A DNA stretch of 64,000 nt from Microbacterium jejuense (GTDB taxonomy: Bacteria; Actinomycetota; Actinomycetes; Actinomycetales; Microbacteriaceae): the NCBI RefSeq assembly GCF_019511665.1, contig NZ_JAEUAW010000016.1, positions 21,518 through 85,517 on the forward strand. Direction: 5' to 3'. Position numbers and translations under genes: made by a program. Position 1 is the stretch's first letter. Every line of letters begins with the position of its first letter. Positions 1-11,203 of the stretch are shown in pieces. The notes under the pieces were generated by a model, which was given only the letters and a program-made list of their open reading frames with translations, was not told the origin of the DNA and made no database searches.

Positions 1-1004
1 GCACGGTCGGCGATCTCGATCAGCCGATCGAGATCGTGGTCGAAGTACACCGCCTCCCACGTGTTGAGCACGAGCGGCCGCGGAGCGGCCGGGTGCGTCG
101 GGCGCGCGCGCAGACGCCGGTGGAACCGCGCCGACAGGCCGTCGAGTCCTCGGTCCGACCACGTGAACAGCACGGTGGGCGCGTCGTAGCGCTCGCCCGG
201 CTGCAGCACGACCTCCCCCGAGCGCAGGAGCTCGCCTGCGCCGAGGACGCGCGACAGCGCGCCCGCCCCCTCGGGGAGGCGTTCGGCGAGGTACTCGCCG
301 TCGCCGCTCCACGCGAGGTGCACGCCCCACACCTCACCGTGCCCGAATCCGAACGCGGGGGTGCCGGCGGCGAGCAGGAACGGCGTGTCGTGGCCGGGCT
401 TGCCCCGCCGCGCGCGCCGGGCGTGCGTGCCGAACGCGAACGGCAGGCGCTGCGGGGAGCGCTCGCGGCACCACTTGCCGGTGAAGTCGAGCAGTTCGCC
501 CGCCCTATCGGGCAGGGGCAGGAGCGCACGGAGCCCGTCGACGAGGTACGGGGATGCCGCCTCTTCGGGATTCTCGATCGACAGGTCGACCGACAGCACC
601 CCGGCGGCGTCCAGCCCGTACTCCAGGCGCGCGCGGGTGCCGGCCACCGCGTCGTCGAAGCGGAGGGCGATGCGACCGCCACCGGCCTCGTCACGGGTGA
701 CGTCGGCCGCGACGAGGCAGGGGCGCGGTGTCGTGGCGGTGCCGTCGCGGTGTCCGGCCTGCGCGGGCGTCCCGGCCCAGCCGTCCTGCTCGCTCGGCCA
801 CACGGAGAAGATCCGAGGCACGTCCGGCGAGTTGTTGAGCACCGCCGGCACCGCCGTCGCGCGCAGGGCAACGGCCGTGTGCGCACCGACCTCGCCGAGG
901 TCCGCACCCCAGTGCAGCACGCGCGGATGCGCGCCCGACAGGTCGACGACCAGCGCGACGCCCGCGGCCCGCAGGGTGTGGACGGCACCTTCACCGTTGA
1001 CCAT
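1..1004 (-). CDS. GH36 alpha-galactosidase, N-terminal part (cut by window edge)
   Basis: Reverse-strand gene running off the left end; 334 codons are present with no stop. The start ATG at 1004 has a strong GGAGGAG ribosome binding site just upstream. The visible part is the N-terminal beta-sandwich of a family 36 glycoside hydrolase. It ends in the recognisable junction RPLVLNTWEAVYFDHD, which in the family leads into the catalytic TIM barrel; the catalytic aspartates are therefore outside the window. Members hydrolyse terminal alpha-galactosides (raffinose-type sugars, galactomannan side chains), usually in the cytoplasm; no signal peptide is visible. It is divergent from the GH95 gene across a 133-base promoter region, so the two are probably co-regulated. 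Family assignment is firm; substrate is inferred. Confidence 0.85.
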   Translation of the reverse strand, partial: MVNGEGAVHTLRAAGVALVVDLSGAHPRVLHWGADLGEVGAHTAVALRATAVPAVLNNSPDVPRIFSVWPSEQDGWAGTPAQAGHRDGTATTPRPCLVAADVTRDEAGGGRIALRFDDAVAGTRARLEYGLDAAGVLSVDLSIENPEEAASPYLVDGLRALLPLPDRAGELLDFTGKWCRERSPQRLPFAFGTHARRARRGKPGHDTPFLLAAGTPAFGFGHGEVWGVHLAWSGDGEYLAERLPEGAGALSRVLGAGELLRSGEVVLQPGERYDAPTVLFTWSDRGLDGLSARFHRRLRARPTHPAAPRPLVLNTWEAVYFDHDLDRLIEIADR

Positions 1005-1026
1005 TCGAACTCCTCCATCGAGTTTC

Positions 1027-1056
1027 TTGACATCGGTAATTAATCATGTTTACGCT
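1027..1056 (+). promoter_or_regulatory. Promoter of the GH95 operon within the divergent GH36/GH95 region
   Basis: TTGACA at 1027-1032 and TACGCT at 1051-1056, 18-base spacer, about 80 bases before the GH95 start. The spacer carries an AT-rich stretch, GTAATTAATCATGTTTAC (1037-1054), with GTAA/TTAC ends, unusual in this GC-rich DNA and a candidate operator for both divergent genes. On the opposite strand a TTGCTT-like -35 and a TAATTA-like -10 could serve the GH36 gene. Assigned by eye. Confidence 0.5.
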
Positions 1057-1137
1057 GGCATCGCAAGCAAAGATCCGAGGTCTGCGGCGAAGACGCCCGG
1101 CACCCGGGATCTCCGGGCCGAGACCTTGAGGACCGAG

Positions 1138-3546
1138 ATGAGCGACACGCTGCGACTGTCGTGGACCGCCCCCGCCGACCGGTGGGAGGCCGCCGCCCCG
1201 CTGGGCAACGGCCGCATCGGGGCCATGGCGTACGGCGGCGCGACGGCGCGGTACGCGCTCAACGACGCCACGGTCTGGTCGGGCACGCCCGACGGCCCTG
1301 CCACCGCCCTGCGCGACGTCGTCGCCGGGGGCGCCGGCCCCGAGCGGCTCGCTGAGGTGCGCACCGCGCTCGACGCCGGCGATGTCCGACGGGCCGAGCG
1401 GCTGCTGATGTCGTTCGAGGGGCCGTACTCGCAGGAGTATCTGCCGCTGGCGGATCTGACCGTCGCGATCGAGGGCGCCCAGGCCGTGGCCCCGGCACGC
1501 GTGCTCGACCTCGACGAGGCGGTCCTCACCGAGACCCTGCGCATCCCCGGCGGCACCCTCGTCCGCCGCTCGTGGGTGTCGGCGCCGGCGCAGGCCCTGA
1601 TCGTCGAGCTGACCGCCGACGTCGCGTTCGCGGCATCCCTCTCGCTCTCGTCCCCGCTTCGCGGAACGCCGAACGGACGAGGTCTCGATGTCGAGATCCC
1701 CGTCGACGGCGCCCCGCTGCACGAGACCTCCGCCGAACCGCCGCTGCGGTACGCCGGGGCCGGCGACGACTTCGACGCCTTCGCGGCGATCGCGGTCGCG
1801 CTGGACACCGACGGTTCCGTGGATGCCGCGCCCGCGGGCGCGACCGTCCTCGGGGCTCACCGGCTGCTGATCGCCCTCTCCACTTCGTCCCGCGCCGAGT
1901 TTTGGTGGGCCGACGCGGACGGGGAGTGGCGGATCGCCTCCCGTGGGGCGATCCGGGACCGCGCCAGGCAGCGCGTGGATGCCGCGGCTCGCCGCGCTCC
2001 GGCCGCGCTGCTCGACGAGCACGTCGCCGACCGTCGGCGGCATGCTCGGGCGCGGTTCGCGATCGGCGGTCGCCGGGAGGGGGTGTGGGACGTCGACCGC
2101 GACATCCTGCACGGCGACGACCCGCGGCTGCGCGCCACGGTCATCGCCGAGTACGGCGCCTATCTTCTCGCGTCGTCGTCGCGCGCCGGTGGACCGCCCG
2201 CCAACCTGCAGGGCATCTGGAACGACCAGCTGCGACCGGCATGGTCGTCCAACTACACGATCAACATCAACACCCAGATGAACTACTGGGCGGCGCCCGT
2301 GCTGGGCCTCGACGACGCGTTCGAACCGCTCATCGCGCTCGTCGAGCACCTCTCGCGCACCGGGGCCGACGTCGCGCGCGAACTCTACGGCGCACGCGGC
2401 TGGGTCGCGCACCACAACTCCGACCTCTGGGGATGGAGCCTGCCGGTCGGCGGCGGCCACGGCGCCCCCAGCTGGGCGATCTGGATGATGGGCGGCGTGT
2501 GGCTGACCCACAACCTCTGGGACGCCTACGCGTTCGGCGGCGACGTCGAACTGCTCCGCACGCGCATCTGGCCCGCCATGCGCGGCGCCGTCGAATTCTG
2601 CCTCGACTGGCTCGTCCCGGGACCGGACGGCACCCTGCAGACATCGCCGTCGACCTCGCCCGAGAACTCGTTCGTCGCCCAAGACGGCGAGAACACGGCG
2701 ATCGGCCTGACGGCGGCATCCGATCTCTTCCTGATCCGCGCCCTGTTCGAGCGGGCGCTGGCCGCGATCGCGGTGCTCGGCGTCGACGACCCGCTGACCG
2801 ACGAGATCGATCGCGCGCTCGCGGCCCTCGCACCGGTGGGAATCGGCGCGGACGGGCGGCTCATGGAGTGGTCGGCCGAGGTGGTCGAGGCCGAGCCGCT
2901 GCACCGGCACCTGTCGCCGCTCATCGGCATCCACCCGCTCGACGTGCTCACGCGCGAGCGCGACCCCGAGCTGTTCGAGGCCGGAGTGCGGCTGCTCGAT
3001 GCCCGCGGCCCGGGGGCGATGGGTTGGTCGTGGGCGTGGAAGATCGCCATGCGGGCGCGCATGGGCGACGGCGACACGGCCGCCGCGCTGCTCGACGAGG
3101 CGCTCGCCCCGTTCGAGGGCGACGCAGCCCGCCACGGACCCGTCGACGGCTCGGAGTGGGGCGGGCTGCTGCCGAACCTCTTCAGCACGCACCCGCCGTT
3201 CCAGATCGACGGCAACCTCGGCTTTCCGGCGGGCATCGCCGAACTGCTCGTGCAGAGCCACGGCGATGTCGTCCGGCTGCTGCCCGCGCTGCCGTCCTCC
3301 TGGACGCACGGCGACGCGCAGGGTCTCGGCGCGCGCACCGGTCTGGTCGTCGACCTGGCGTGGCGCGACGGCGAGCTCGCGTCGGCGACGGTCCGCAGCA
3401 TCCGCGGCGAGGATCGCGTCGTAACCGTCGCCCACCGCGATCGGCGCATCGCGTTGCGCGTGCCGGCGGGTGGCACCGTCGAGGTGCCCCTGGACGGACT
3501 CGTGGATGCCGCCACCCTGGCGATCGGGGCGCGCGATGCGCGGTGA
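1138..3546 (+). CDS. GH95 family glycoside hydrolase (alpha-L-fucosidase / alpha-L-galactosidase type)
   Basis: Predicted 802-aa retaining-fold, inverting glycosidase of family 95, which releases terminal alpha-1,2-linked L-fucose or L-galactose. The N-terminal domain opens with the family signature PLGNGRIGAM (residues 21-30) and LNDATVWSG. The catalytic (alpha/alpha)6 barrel shows NYTININTQMNYW with the two asparagines of the active site (N376, N378), the general acid in TSPSTSPEN (E509) and HPPFQIDGNLG with D691. Length matches the family. No signal peptide, so probably cytoplasmic. The start was chosen for GAGGA seven bases upstream; the frame is open further upstream but that part overlaps the divergent gene. 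The stop overlaps the next gene by 11 bases, implying translational coupling. Fucosidase versus galactosidase activity cannot be decided by eye. Confidence 0.9.
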   Translation: MSDTLRLSWTAPADRWEAAAPLGNGRIGAMAYGGATARYALNDATVWSGTPDGPATALRDVVAGGAGPERLAEVRTALDAGDVRRAERLLMSFEGPYSQEYLPLADLTVAIEGAQAVAPARVLDLDEAVLTETLRIPGGTLVRRSWVSAPAQALIVELTADVAFAASLSLSSPLRGTPNGRGLDVEIPVDGAPLHETSAEPPLRYAGAGDDFDAFAAIAVALDTDGSVDAAPAGATVLGAHRLLIALSTSSRAEFWWADADGEWRIASRGAIRDRARQRVDAAARRAPAALLDEHVADRRRHARARFAIGGRREGVWDVDRDILHGDDPRLRATVIAEYGAYLLASSSRAGGPPANLQGIWNDQLRPAWSSNYTININTQMNYWAAPVLGLDDAFEPLIALVEHLSRTGADVARELYGARGWVAHHNSDLWGWSLPVGGGHGAPSWAIWMMGGVWLTHNLWDAYAFGGDVELLRTRIWPAMRGAVEFCLDWLVPGPDGTLQTSPSTSPENSFVAQDGENTAIGLTAASDLFLIRALFERALAAIAVLGVDDPLTDEIDRALAALAPVGIGADGRLMEWSAEVVEAEPLHRHLSPLIGIHPLDVLTRERDPELFEAGVRLLDARGPGAMGWSWAWKIAMRARMGDGDTAAALLDEALAPFEGDAARHGPVDGSEWGGLLPNLFSTHPPFQIDGNLGFPAGIAELLVQSHGDVVRLLPALPSSWTHGDAQGLGARTGLVVDLAWRDGELASATVRSIRGEDRVVTVAHRDRRIALRVPAGGTVEVPLDGLVDAATLAIGARDAR

Positions 3547-4486
3547 GCTCACGCTCGTCGACGAGCCGACCACGCAGACCGAGCCCGCCGACTTCGACGC
3601 CTTCTGGGCCGACACCCTCGCCGAGGCGCGGCGGCACCCCCTCGACGTGACGGTGACGCCGCGACCGACGCGCCTCGCCGTGCTCGAGGTCTTCGACGTG
3701 ACCTTCCGCGGGTTCGGCGGCACGCCCATCCATGCGTGGCTGCGCGTGCCCCGCGGCCTGGCCGGCCCGCTCCCCGGGCTCGTGCAGTTCTTCGGGTACG
3801 GCAACGGCCGCGGGCACGCCCTGCGCGACCTCCGGTGGGCCGCGGCCGGCTACGCCCATCTCGTGGTGGATGCCCGCGGCCAGGGCCACGGCGACACCGA
3901 CGACGACCGCCCCGACGGCGGCCCGTCGGCGGGCGGGTTCCTCACGCGCGGGCTGCGCTCGCCCTACGAGTACTACTACCGCGCCGTCTACGCCGACGCC
4001 GCGCGCGCCGTCGAGGCTCTGCGCTCGCTCGACCTCGTCGACCCGGCGCGCGTCGGGGTCGTCGGGGCCAGCCAAGGCGGCGGCATCGCCCTGGCGATGG
4101 CAGGACTCGTGCCCGACCTCGCCGCGGCGATCGTGCAGGCGCCGTTCCTGTGCGAGCTCGACCGCGCCGCCGACCTCAGCGACGAGCACCCGTACGCCCT
4201 GCTGACGCAGTACTTCGCCGACCGGCGTCTCGACACCGCGGCGGCCCTCGACACGCTGCGCTACTTCGACGGCGTCAACCACGCCAAGCGCGCGACGGCT
4301 CCGGCGCTGCTCAGCACCGGGCTGAGGGACGGCATCGCTCCCCCGGGCACCGTCCTGCCCGCGTTCACCGCGTACGCGGGACCCAAGCAGATCGTGCTGT
4401 GGCCCTACAACGGGCACGAGGCCGGCGGCGACCTCGATGAAGAGAACGCGCTCGAGTTCGCCGCCACGCGCCTCGCACCGCCCTGA
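3536..4486 (+). CDS. CE7 acetyl esterase (acetyl xylan esterase / cephalosporin C deacetylase family)
   Basis: Predicted 316-aa alpha/beta-hydrolase. All CE7 signatures are present: RGQG (residues 114-117), nucleophile elbow GASQGG with S179, the acid in GLRDGIAPP (D265) and the HE motif with H294. CE7 enzymes are cytoplasmic hexamers that remove O-acetyl groups from short sugar oligomers after import. The start codon lies inside the last codons of the GH95 gene, so both are on one transcript. The pairing suggests the imported oligosaccharide is acetylated as well as fucosylated or galactosylated, as in plant hemicellulose or pectin side chains; that is inference. Confidence 0.88.
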   Translation: MRGELTLVDEPTTQTEPADFDAFWADTLAEARRHPLDVTVTPRPTRLAVLEVFDVTFRGFGGTPIHAWLRVPRGLAGPLPGLVQFFGYGNGRGHALRDLRWAAAGYAHLVVDARGQGHGDTDDDRPDGGPSAGGFLTRGLRSPYEYYYRAVYADAARAVEALRSLDLVDPARVGVVGASQGGGIALAMAGLVPDLAAAIVQAPFLCELDRAADLSDEHPYALLTQYFADRRLDTAAALDTLRYFDGVNHAKRATAPALLSTGLRDGIAPPGTVLPAFTAYAGPKQIVLWPYNGHEAGGDLDEENALEFAATRLAPP

Positions 4487-4539
4487 CGCCCGCCGACCCC
4501 GCAGATTCGCTACCGTAACCACAACGACCGAGGGAACCG

Positions 4540-5706
4540 ATGGACCACGACACCGCCGCGCGCACGACGCTCATCCGCACGGCGTCCGAAGCCGGATCGA
4601 GGGTCTTCGCCACCATCCTGACGCGCAGCCCCATCAGCCGCATCGACATCGCGCGGCAGACGGGGCTGTCGCAGGCGGCCGTCACCAAGGCCGTCTCCCC
4701 CCTCGTGGCCGCCGGGCTCGTCGATGCGCCGCCCGCCACACAGCGCGACGGCAATCCCGGCCGCCCCGCGGCGCCGGTGTCGATCGTGCCCGATGCGATG
4801 GTGATGCTCGGCGTCAAGGTCAACGTCGATGAGGTGATCGGCGTCGCGACCGATCTCGCGACCAACGTGCTGGTGAGCGCGAGCCGGCCGCTCGCCGCCC
4901 ACGACCCCGCCGCCGCCGCTGACGCGATCGCCGCCGTCGTCGCGGCGCTCGAGGAGGGCCTCGGCGACAAGACCGACGCCATCGCCGGGATCGGGGTCTC
5001 GGTGTCGGGCGACGTCGACACGTCGTCGGGGGTGGTGCGCGAGTCGGCCATCATGGGCTGGACCGACGAGCCGTTCGGCGCCGATCTGCAAGAGCGCCTC
5101 GGCCGCCCCGTCACGCTGGAGAACGACGTGCACGCGCTCACCGTCGGCGAGCACTGGTTCGGCGTCGGGCTCGGCACCGAGTCGTTCGCGATCGTCACCA
5201 TCGGCCGCGGCATCGGCAGCGGCCTGCACCTGAACGGCCAGGTCGTGACGGGCGCGTACGGGGTGTCGGGCGAGATCGGCCACCTCCCGCTGGCCGACCC
5301 GTCGCGCATCTGCCCGTGCGGCCGCCGCGGCTGCGTCGAGGCCGTCGCGTCCACGCCCGCGATCGAGGCCACGCTGTCTGCAGCGCTCGGACGCGACGTC
5401 GGCATCGACGAGGCCGTGCGGCTCGCCCACGCCGGTGACCCGGCCGCCGACGCCGCCTTCCGGGAGGCCGCTGCGCTCGTCGGCACCGCCATCGCGACGC
5501 TCGTCAACCTCACCGGGCCGGAACTCGTCATCATCGGCGGCGAGGGCGTCGCGGACTTCGACCTGTACGACGCGACGCTGCGCGACGCGTTCGCCGCGCA
5601 CGCCTTCGGAGCCGCCGCCCGGTGCCGCATCGTGGTGCGGCCGCACACCTTCCAGGACTGGGCCCGCGGAGCTGCCGCGGCCGCCATCCAGTCGCTGGTC
5701 CGCTGA
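4540..5706 (+). CDS. ROK family transcriptional regulator
   Basis: Predicted 388 aa: an N-terminal winged helix (about residues 25-75, SRIDIARQTGLSQAAVTKAV) followed by a ROK sugar-kinase-like domain. The zinc-binding motif CPCGRRGCVE that defines ROK proteins is intact (about 262-271). Such NagC/XylR-type proteins usually repress sugar-use operons and release DNA when they bind a sugar or sugar phosphate. GAGGG lies six bases before the ATG. It sits in the same direction between the esterase and the enolase genes and is the obvious local regulator of the GH36/GH95 locus. Its operator is not proven; the AT-rich stretch at 1037-1054 is a candidate. Confidence 0.88.
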   Translation: MDHDTAARTTLIRTASEAGSRVFATILTRSPISRIDIARQTGLSQAAVTKAVSPLVAAGLVDAPPATQRDGNPGRPAAPVSIVPDAMVMLGVKVNVDEVIGVATDLATNVLVSASRPLAAHDPAAAADAIAAVVAALEEGLGDKTDAIAGIGVSVSGDVDTSSGVVRESAIMGWTDEPFGADLQERLGRPVTLENDVHALTVGEHWFGVGLGTESFAIVTIGRGIGSGLHLNGQVVTGAYGVSGEIGHLPLADPSRICPCGRRGCVEAVASTPAIEATLSAALGRDVGIDEAVRLAHAGDPAADAAFREAAALVGTAIATLVNLTGPELVIIGGEGVADFDLYDATLRDAFAAHAFGAAARCRIVVRPHTFQDWARGAAAAAIQSLVR

Positions 5707-5743
5707 CGCCGCGCCGCGGCATCCAACCGGTTCCGGAGGAGCC

Positions 5744-6832
5744 ATGTCCGTCATCACGCACGCCCGGGCCATGCTCGTCGACATCCCCGTCGAGACCGTC
5801 CGCACCGACGCCGTGCAGTCGTTCGTGAAGCAGGAGACGATCGTCGTCGACCTCGAGACCTCCGACGGCGCACCGGGCCGCGGCTATTCGTACACGATCG
5901 GCACGGGCGGGCGTGCCGTGCTGTCGATGCTGCGCGATCACCTGCTCCCCGCGATCATCGGGCAGGACGTGCGGCGTCCCGAAGCGGTGTGGCGTCACGC
6001 CTTCACACAGACGCGCGCCACCACCGTCGGCGCCATCACCTCGCTCGCGCTGGCCGCCATCGACACCGCCGTGTGGGATGCGCGCTGCCGCCGCGACGGC
6101 GAGCCGCTGTGGCGCGCGGCGGGCGGCGCGAACCCCGACGTGCCGCTGTACGACACCGAGGGAGGCTGGCTGCACATCGACACCGACACGCTCGTGGCCA
6201 ACACGCTGGCGGCCCGCGACGGCGGCTGGCACGGCTCGAAGCTCAAGGTCGGCTCTCGCGATCCGCGGCGCGACGTCGAACGTCTCGCCGCCGTGCGCGA
6301 GGCGGTCGGCCCCGGCTACCGGCTCATGGTCGACGCCAATCAGGGTCTCACCCTCGCCGATGCGCGGGCGCTCGCGCGCGCGATCGAGCCATCGGGCATC
6401 TCGTGGCTCGAGGAGCCGCTGCCGGCCGACGACGTGTCGGCGCACGCGCGACTCGTCGAGACGACGTCGATCCCCATCGCGGTGGGCGAGTCGCTGTACT
6501 CCGTCGGTCAGTTCAAGGAGTACCTCGCGAGGGATGCCGCCACCATCGTGCAGCCCGACGTCGCGCGGGTGGGCGGCATCACGCCGTGGCTGAAGATCGC
6601 GCACCTGGCCGAGGCGTTCAACGTCCCCGTGTGCCCGCACTTCCTCATGGAGCTGCACGTCGGTCTCGTCGCCGCCGTGCCCAACGGCCGCATCGTCGAG
6701 TACATCCCGCAGCTGCGCGCCGTGACCGCCGCCGACCTGGTCGTCACCGACGGGCGCGTCACCGCGTCCGATGACCCGGGCATCGGCATCGCGTGGGACG
6801 ACGACGCGCTGGAGGACCTGCGGGTCGAGTGA
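5744..6832 (+). CDS. Mandelate racemase/muconate lactonizing enzyme-type enolase (probable sugar-acid dehydratase)
   Basis: Predicted 362 aa enolase-superfamily enzyme of the mandelate racemase subgroup. The subgroup's full catalytic set is visible: KxK (K166, K168), metal ligands D197, E223 and E249, and the Asp-His dyad D272/H299. These enzymes abstract a proton alpha to a carboxylate; in sugar loci they dehydrate acid sugars to 2-keto-3-deoxy acids. GGAGGA stands three bases before the ATG; the frame is open upstream but overlaps the ROK gene. The neighbourhood suggests an L-fuconate- or galactonate-like substrate, but sequence alone does not separate these from other acid-sugar dehydratases or epimerases. 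Confidence 0.85.
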   Translation: MSVITHARAMLVDIPVETVRTDAVQSFVKQETIVVDLETSDGAPGRGYSYTIGTGGRAVLSMLRDHLLPAIIGQDVRRPEAVWRHAFTQTRATTVGAITSLALAAIDTAVWDARCRRDGEPLWRAAGGANPDVPLYDTEGGWLHIDTDTLVANTLAARDGGWHGSKLKVGSRDPRRDVERLAAVREAVGPGYRLMVDANQGLTLADARALARAIEPSGISWLEEPLPADDVSAHARLVETTSIPIAVGESLYSVGQFKEYLARDAATIVQPDVARVGGITPWLKIAHLAEAFNVPVCPHFLMELHVGLVAAVPNGRIVEYIPQLRAVTAADLVVTDGRVTASDDPGIGIAWDDDALEDLRVE

Positions 6833-6845
6833 CGGATGCCGTCAC
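6829..6845. terminator. Short perfect hairpin at the end of the enolase gene
   Basis: GTGACGG and CCGTCAC form a perfect 7-bp stem with a 3-base loop that includes the enolase stop codon. It lies between two convergent genes (enolase and TetR) and could end both transcripts. No U-tract follows, as is common in high-GC actinobacteria. Confidence 0.5.
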
Positions 6846-6860
6846 CCCGCGCCCGCCGGG

Positions 6861-7454
6861 TCAGGCGGCCGCGCAGCCCTGCACGGCTGCGGCGATCACG
6901 TCGTCGAGCCCGGCCTCGGCGAGTTCGGGGGGCAGGTTGCCACTGACCCTGAGCATCGCGAACCCGTGGAGGGCTGCGAAGACGGGGAGCGCGACCCGCT
7001 CGCGAGGGCCGGCCTTAACCTCGCCGCGCCGCTGTCCGTCGTCGATGAGCTCGAGCATCCGCTCGAACCAGCCGTTCGCGGCGGCCGCGAGCTCCGGCGA
7101 CGGCACACCGTCGTGCTTGGCCGCGAACATCAGCGCGAGCAGCTCGGGGTCGGCCACTGCGAAGTCCACGTAGGCGCGGGCTGCCGCATCCAGTCGCGAG
7201 GCGAACGTGTCGCCCGCCCCGCCCATCGCCGCGGAGGTCACCCGGTCCAGACGCTCGTACCCGCGGAGCGCGAGCGCCGCGAGCAGCTCCTGCTTGCTCT
7301 CGAAATGACGCCCCGGTGCGCCCGGGCTGACGTCGAGGTCGCGGGCGAGCTCTCGCAGCGAGAGTCCCGCGACACCGCGCTCGCGCAGCCTGCTCTCGGC
7401 CTGCACGAGGAGCGCGGCGCGGAGGTCCCCGTGGTGGTAGCGGCCGTGCCTCAT
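6861..7454 (-). CDS. TetR family regulator, divergent from an SDR gene
   Basis: Predicted 197 aa. The N-terminal helix-turn-helix (about 25-55, LSLRELARDLDVSPGAPGRHFESKQELL) is typical TetR; the remainder is the helical ligand-binding domain. The glycine-proline pair in the recognition region (SPGAPGRHF, where many relatives have an alanine-leucine-tyrosine type sequence) is slightly unusual. The ATG has no ribosome binding site but lies six bases after TAGTCT, so the mRNA is probably leaderless. It is divergent from the SDR gene, and two palindromes lie in the 75 bases between them, so it most likely represses that gene and perhaps itself. Confidence 0.85.
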   Translation of the reverse strand: MRHGRYHHGDLRAALLVQAESRLRERGVAGLSLRELARDLDVSPGAPGRHFESKQELLAALALRGYERLDRVTSAAMGGAGDTFASRLDAAARAYVDFAVADPELLALMFAAKHDGVPSPELAAAANGWFERMLELIDDGQRRGEVKAGPRERVALPVFAALHGFAMLRVSGNLPPELAEAGLDDVIAAAVQGCAAA

Positions 7455-7484
7455 GCGTCCAGACTAGGCGAACGGCGGAACAAA

Positions 7485-7519
7485 TGTAGGCATTGCATAC
7501 AATGTAGTCATCGCATACA
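7485..7519. promoter_or_regulatory. Twin TetR-type operators overlapping the SDR promoter
   Basis: Two 17-bp imperfect palindromes: TGTAGGCATTGCATACA (7485-7501) and TGTAGTCATCGCATACA (7503-7519), 18 bases apart, both approximating TGTATGC-N3-GCATACA. A rightward promoter runs through them: -35 TTGCAT (7493-7498), 17-base spacer, -10 TACATT (7516-7521). Repressor bound at either site would cover the promoter. The predicted transcription start coincides with the SDR start codon. Confidence 0.75.
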
Positions 7520-7528
7520 TTGGTGCAC

Positions 7529-8443
7529 ATGGCCCGCACAACGAAGACTCCCCAGTGGAGCACCGCAGACATCCCCGACCAGACCGGACGCACCATCGTC
7601 GTGACCGGCGCGAACAGCGGGCTCGGGCTCGCGACCACGCGCGCCCTCGCCGCCGCGGGCGCCCATGTGGTGCTCGCCGTGCGCGACACCGCCCGCGGCG
7701 AGGCCGCGGCGGCAGGCATCCCCGGCAGCACGGAGGTGCGCCGGCTCGACCTCGCCGACCTGGCGTCGGTGCGCGCGTTCGCCGCAGGCTGGGACAGCCC
7801 GCTCGATGTGCTCATCAACAATGCCGGCGTCATGAACCTCCCCGAATCGCGGACGGCCGACGGCTTCGAGATGCAGTTCGGCACCAACCACCTGGGGCAC
7901 TTCGCGCTCACCAACCTGCTGCTGCCGCACGTCACGGACCGCGTCGTCACCCTCTCGTCGGGCCTGCACCGGGCGCGGGGAACCCGCATCCACTTCGAGA
8001 ACCTCGCGCTCGACGGCATCTACACACCCGGCGCCGCGTACAGCCAGTCCAAGCTCGCGAACCTGCTGTTCACCCTGGAGCTCCAGCGCCGCCTCTCCGA
8101 GGCAGGATCGCCCGTGCGCGCTGTCGCCGCGCACCCGGGCTGGGCCGCCACCGAACTGCAGGGGCACGACGCCAACGGCGTCCGCCGCGCACTCATGCTC
8201 GTCGGCAACCGCTTCTTCGCGCAGGACGCCGCCGGCGGCGCGCTGCCGACGCTGTACGCGGCCGTCGCCGACCTGCCCGGCGCGAGCTACGCCGGTCCGG
8301 GCGGGCGGCTCGAGCTGCGCGGCGCGCCCGTCCTCGTCGATCGCTCCCCCGAGGCCGCGGACGCCGACGTCGCCCGCCGCCTCTGGGACGTCTCGCAGGA
8401 GCTCACCGGAGTCGGCTTCCCCGCCTCGCTGCCGAGCCGCTGA
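7529..8443 (+). CDS. Short-chain dehydrogenase/reductase
   Basis: Predicted 304-aa classical-type SDR, slightly long for the family. The Rossmann motif TGANSGLG is at residues 26-33, NNAG at 97-100, and the catalytic Ser/Tyr/Lys are S143 or S144, Y171 and K175 (YSQSK). The layout resembles the retinol-dehydrogenase/WW-oxidoreductase group, NAD(P)-dependent reduction or oxidation of an unknown small carbonyl or alcohol. ATG 7529 was chosen over TTG 7520 and GTG 7523 because it lies exactly seven bases after the -10 box TACATT with no ribosome binding site, pointing to leaderless translation. Control by the adjacent TetR protein is very likely. Confidence 0.87.
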   Translation: MARTTKTPQWSTADIPDQTGRTIVVTGANSGLGLATTRALAAAGAHVVLAVRDTARGEAAAAGIPGSTEVRRLDLADLASVRAFAAGWDSPLDVLINNAGVMNLPESRTADGFEMQFGTNHLGHFALTNLLLPHVTDRVVTLSSGLHRARGTRIHFENLALDGIYTPGAAYSQSKLANLLFTLELQRRLSEAGSPVRAVAAHPGWAATELQGHDANGVRRALMLVGNRFFAQDAAGGALPTLYAAVADLPGASYAGPGGRLELRGAPVLVDRSPEAADADVARRLWDVSQELTGVGFPASLPSR

Positions 8444-8531
8444 TCCGCCGGACGAGCTCTGCGTGCGGCATCCACCCCGCACATAGGCTGCGCTCCGCGA
8501 GCGTCCAGGACGGCTTCCTACGCTCGACCCC

Positions 8532-11144
<2,613 letters not shown>

Positions 11145-11152
11145 CACAGCGA

Positions 11153-11189
11153 GACGAGTGGATGCCGCGGGCCGCGGCATCCACTCGTC
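11153..11189. terminator. Strong bidirectional terminator hairpin
   Basis: Arms GACGAGTGGATGCCGCGG (11153-11170) and its exact reverse complement (11172-11189) around one base; in practice a 16-bp stem with a 5-base loop. It lies between convergent genes (the penicillin-binding protein and the solute-binding protein). The outer stem sequence is reused in the hairpin at 63216. Confidence 0.85.
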
Positions 11190-11203
11190 CCGTGCTCGTG
11201 CGG

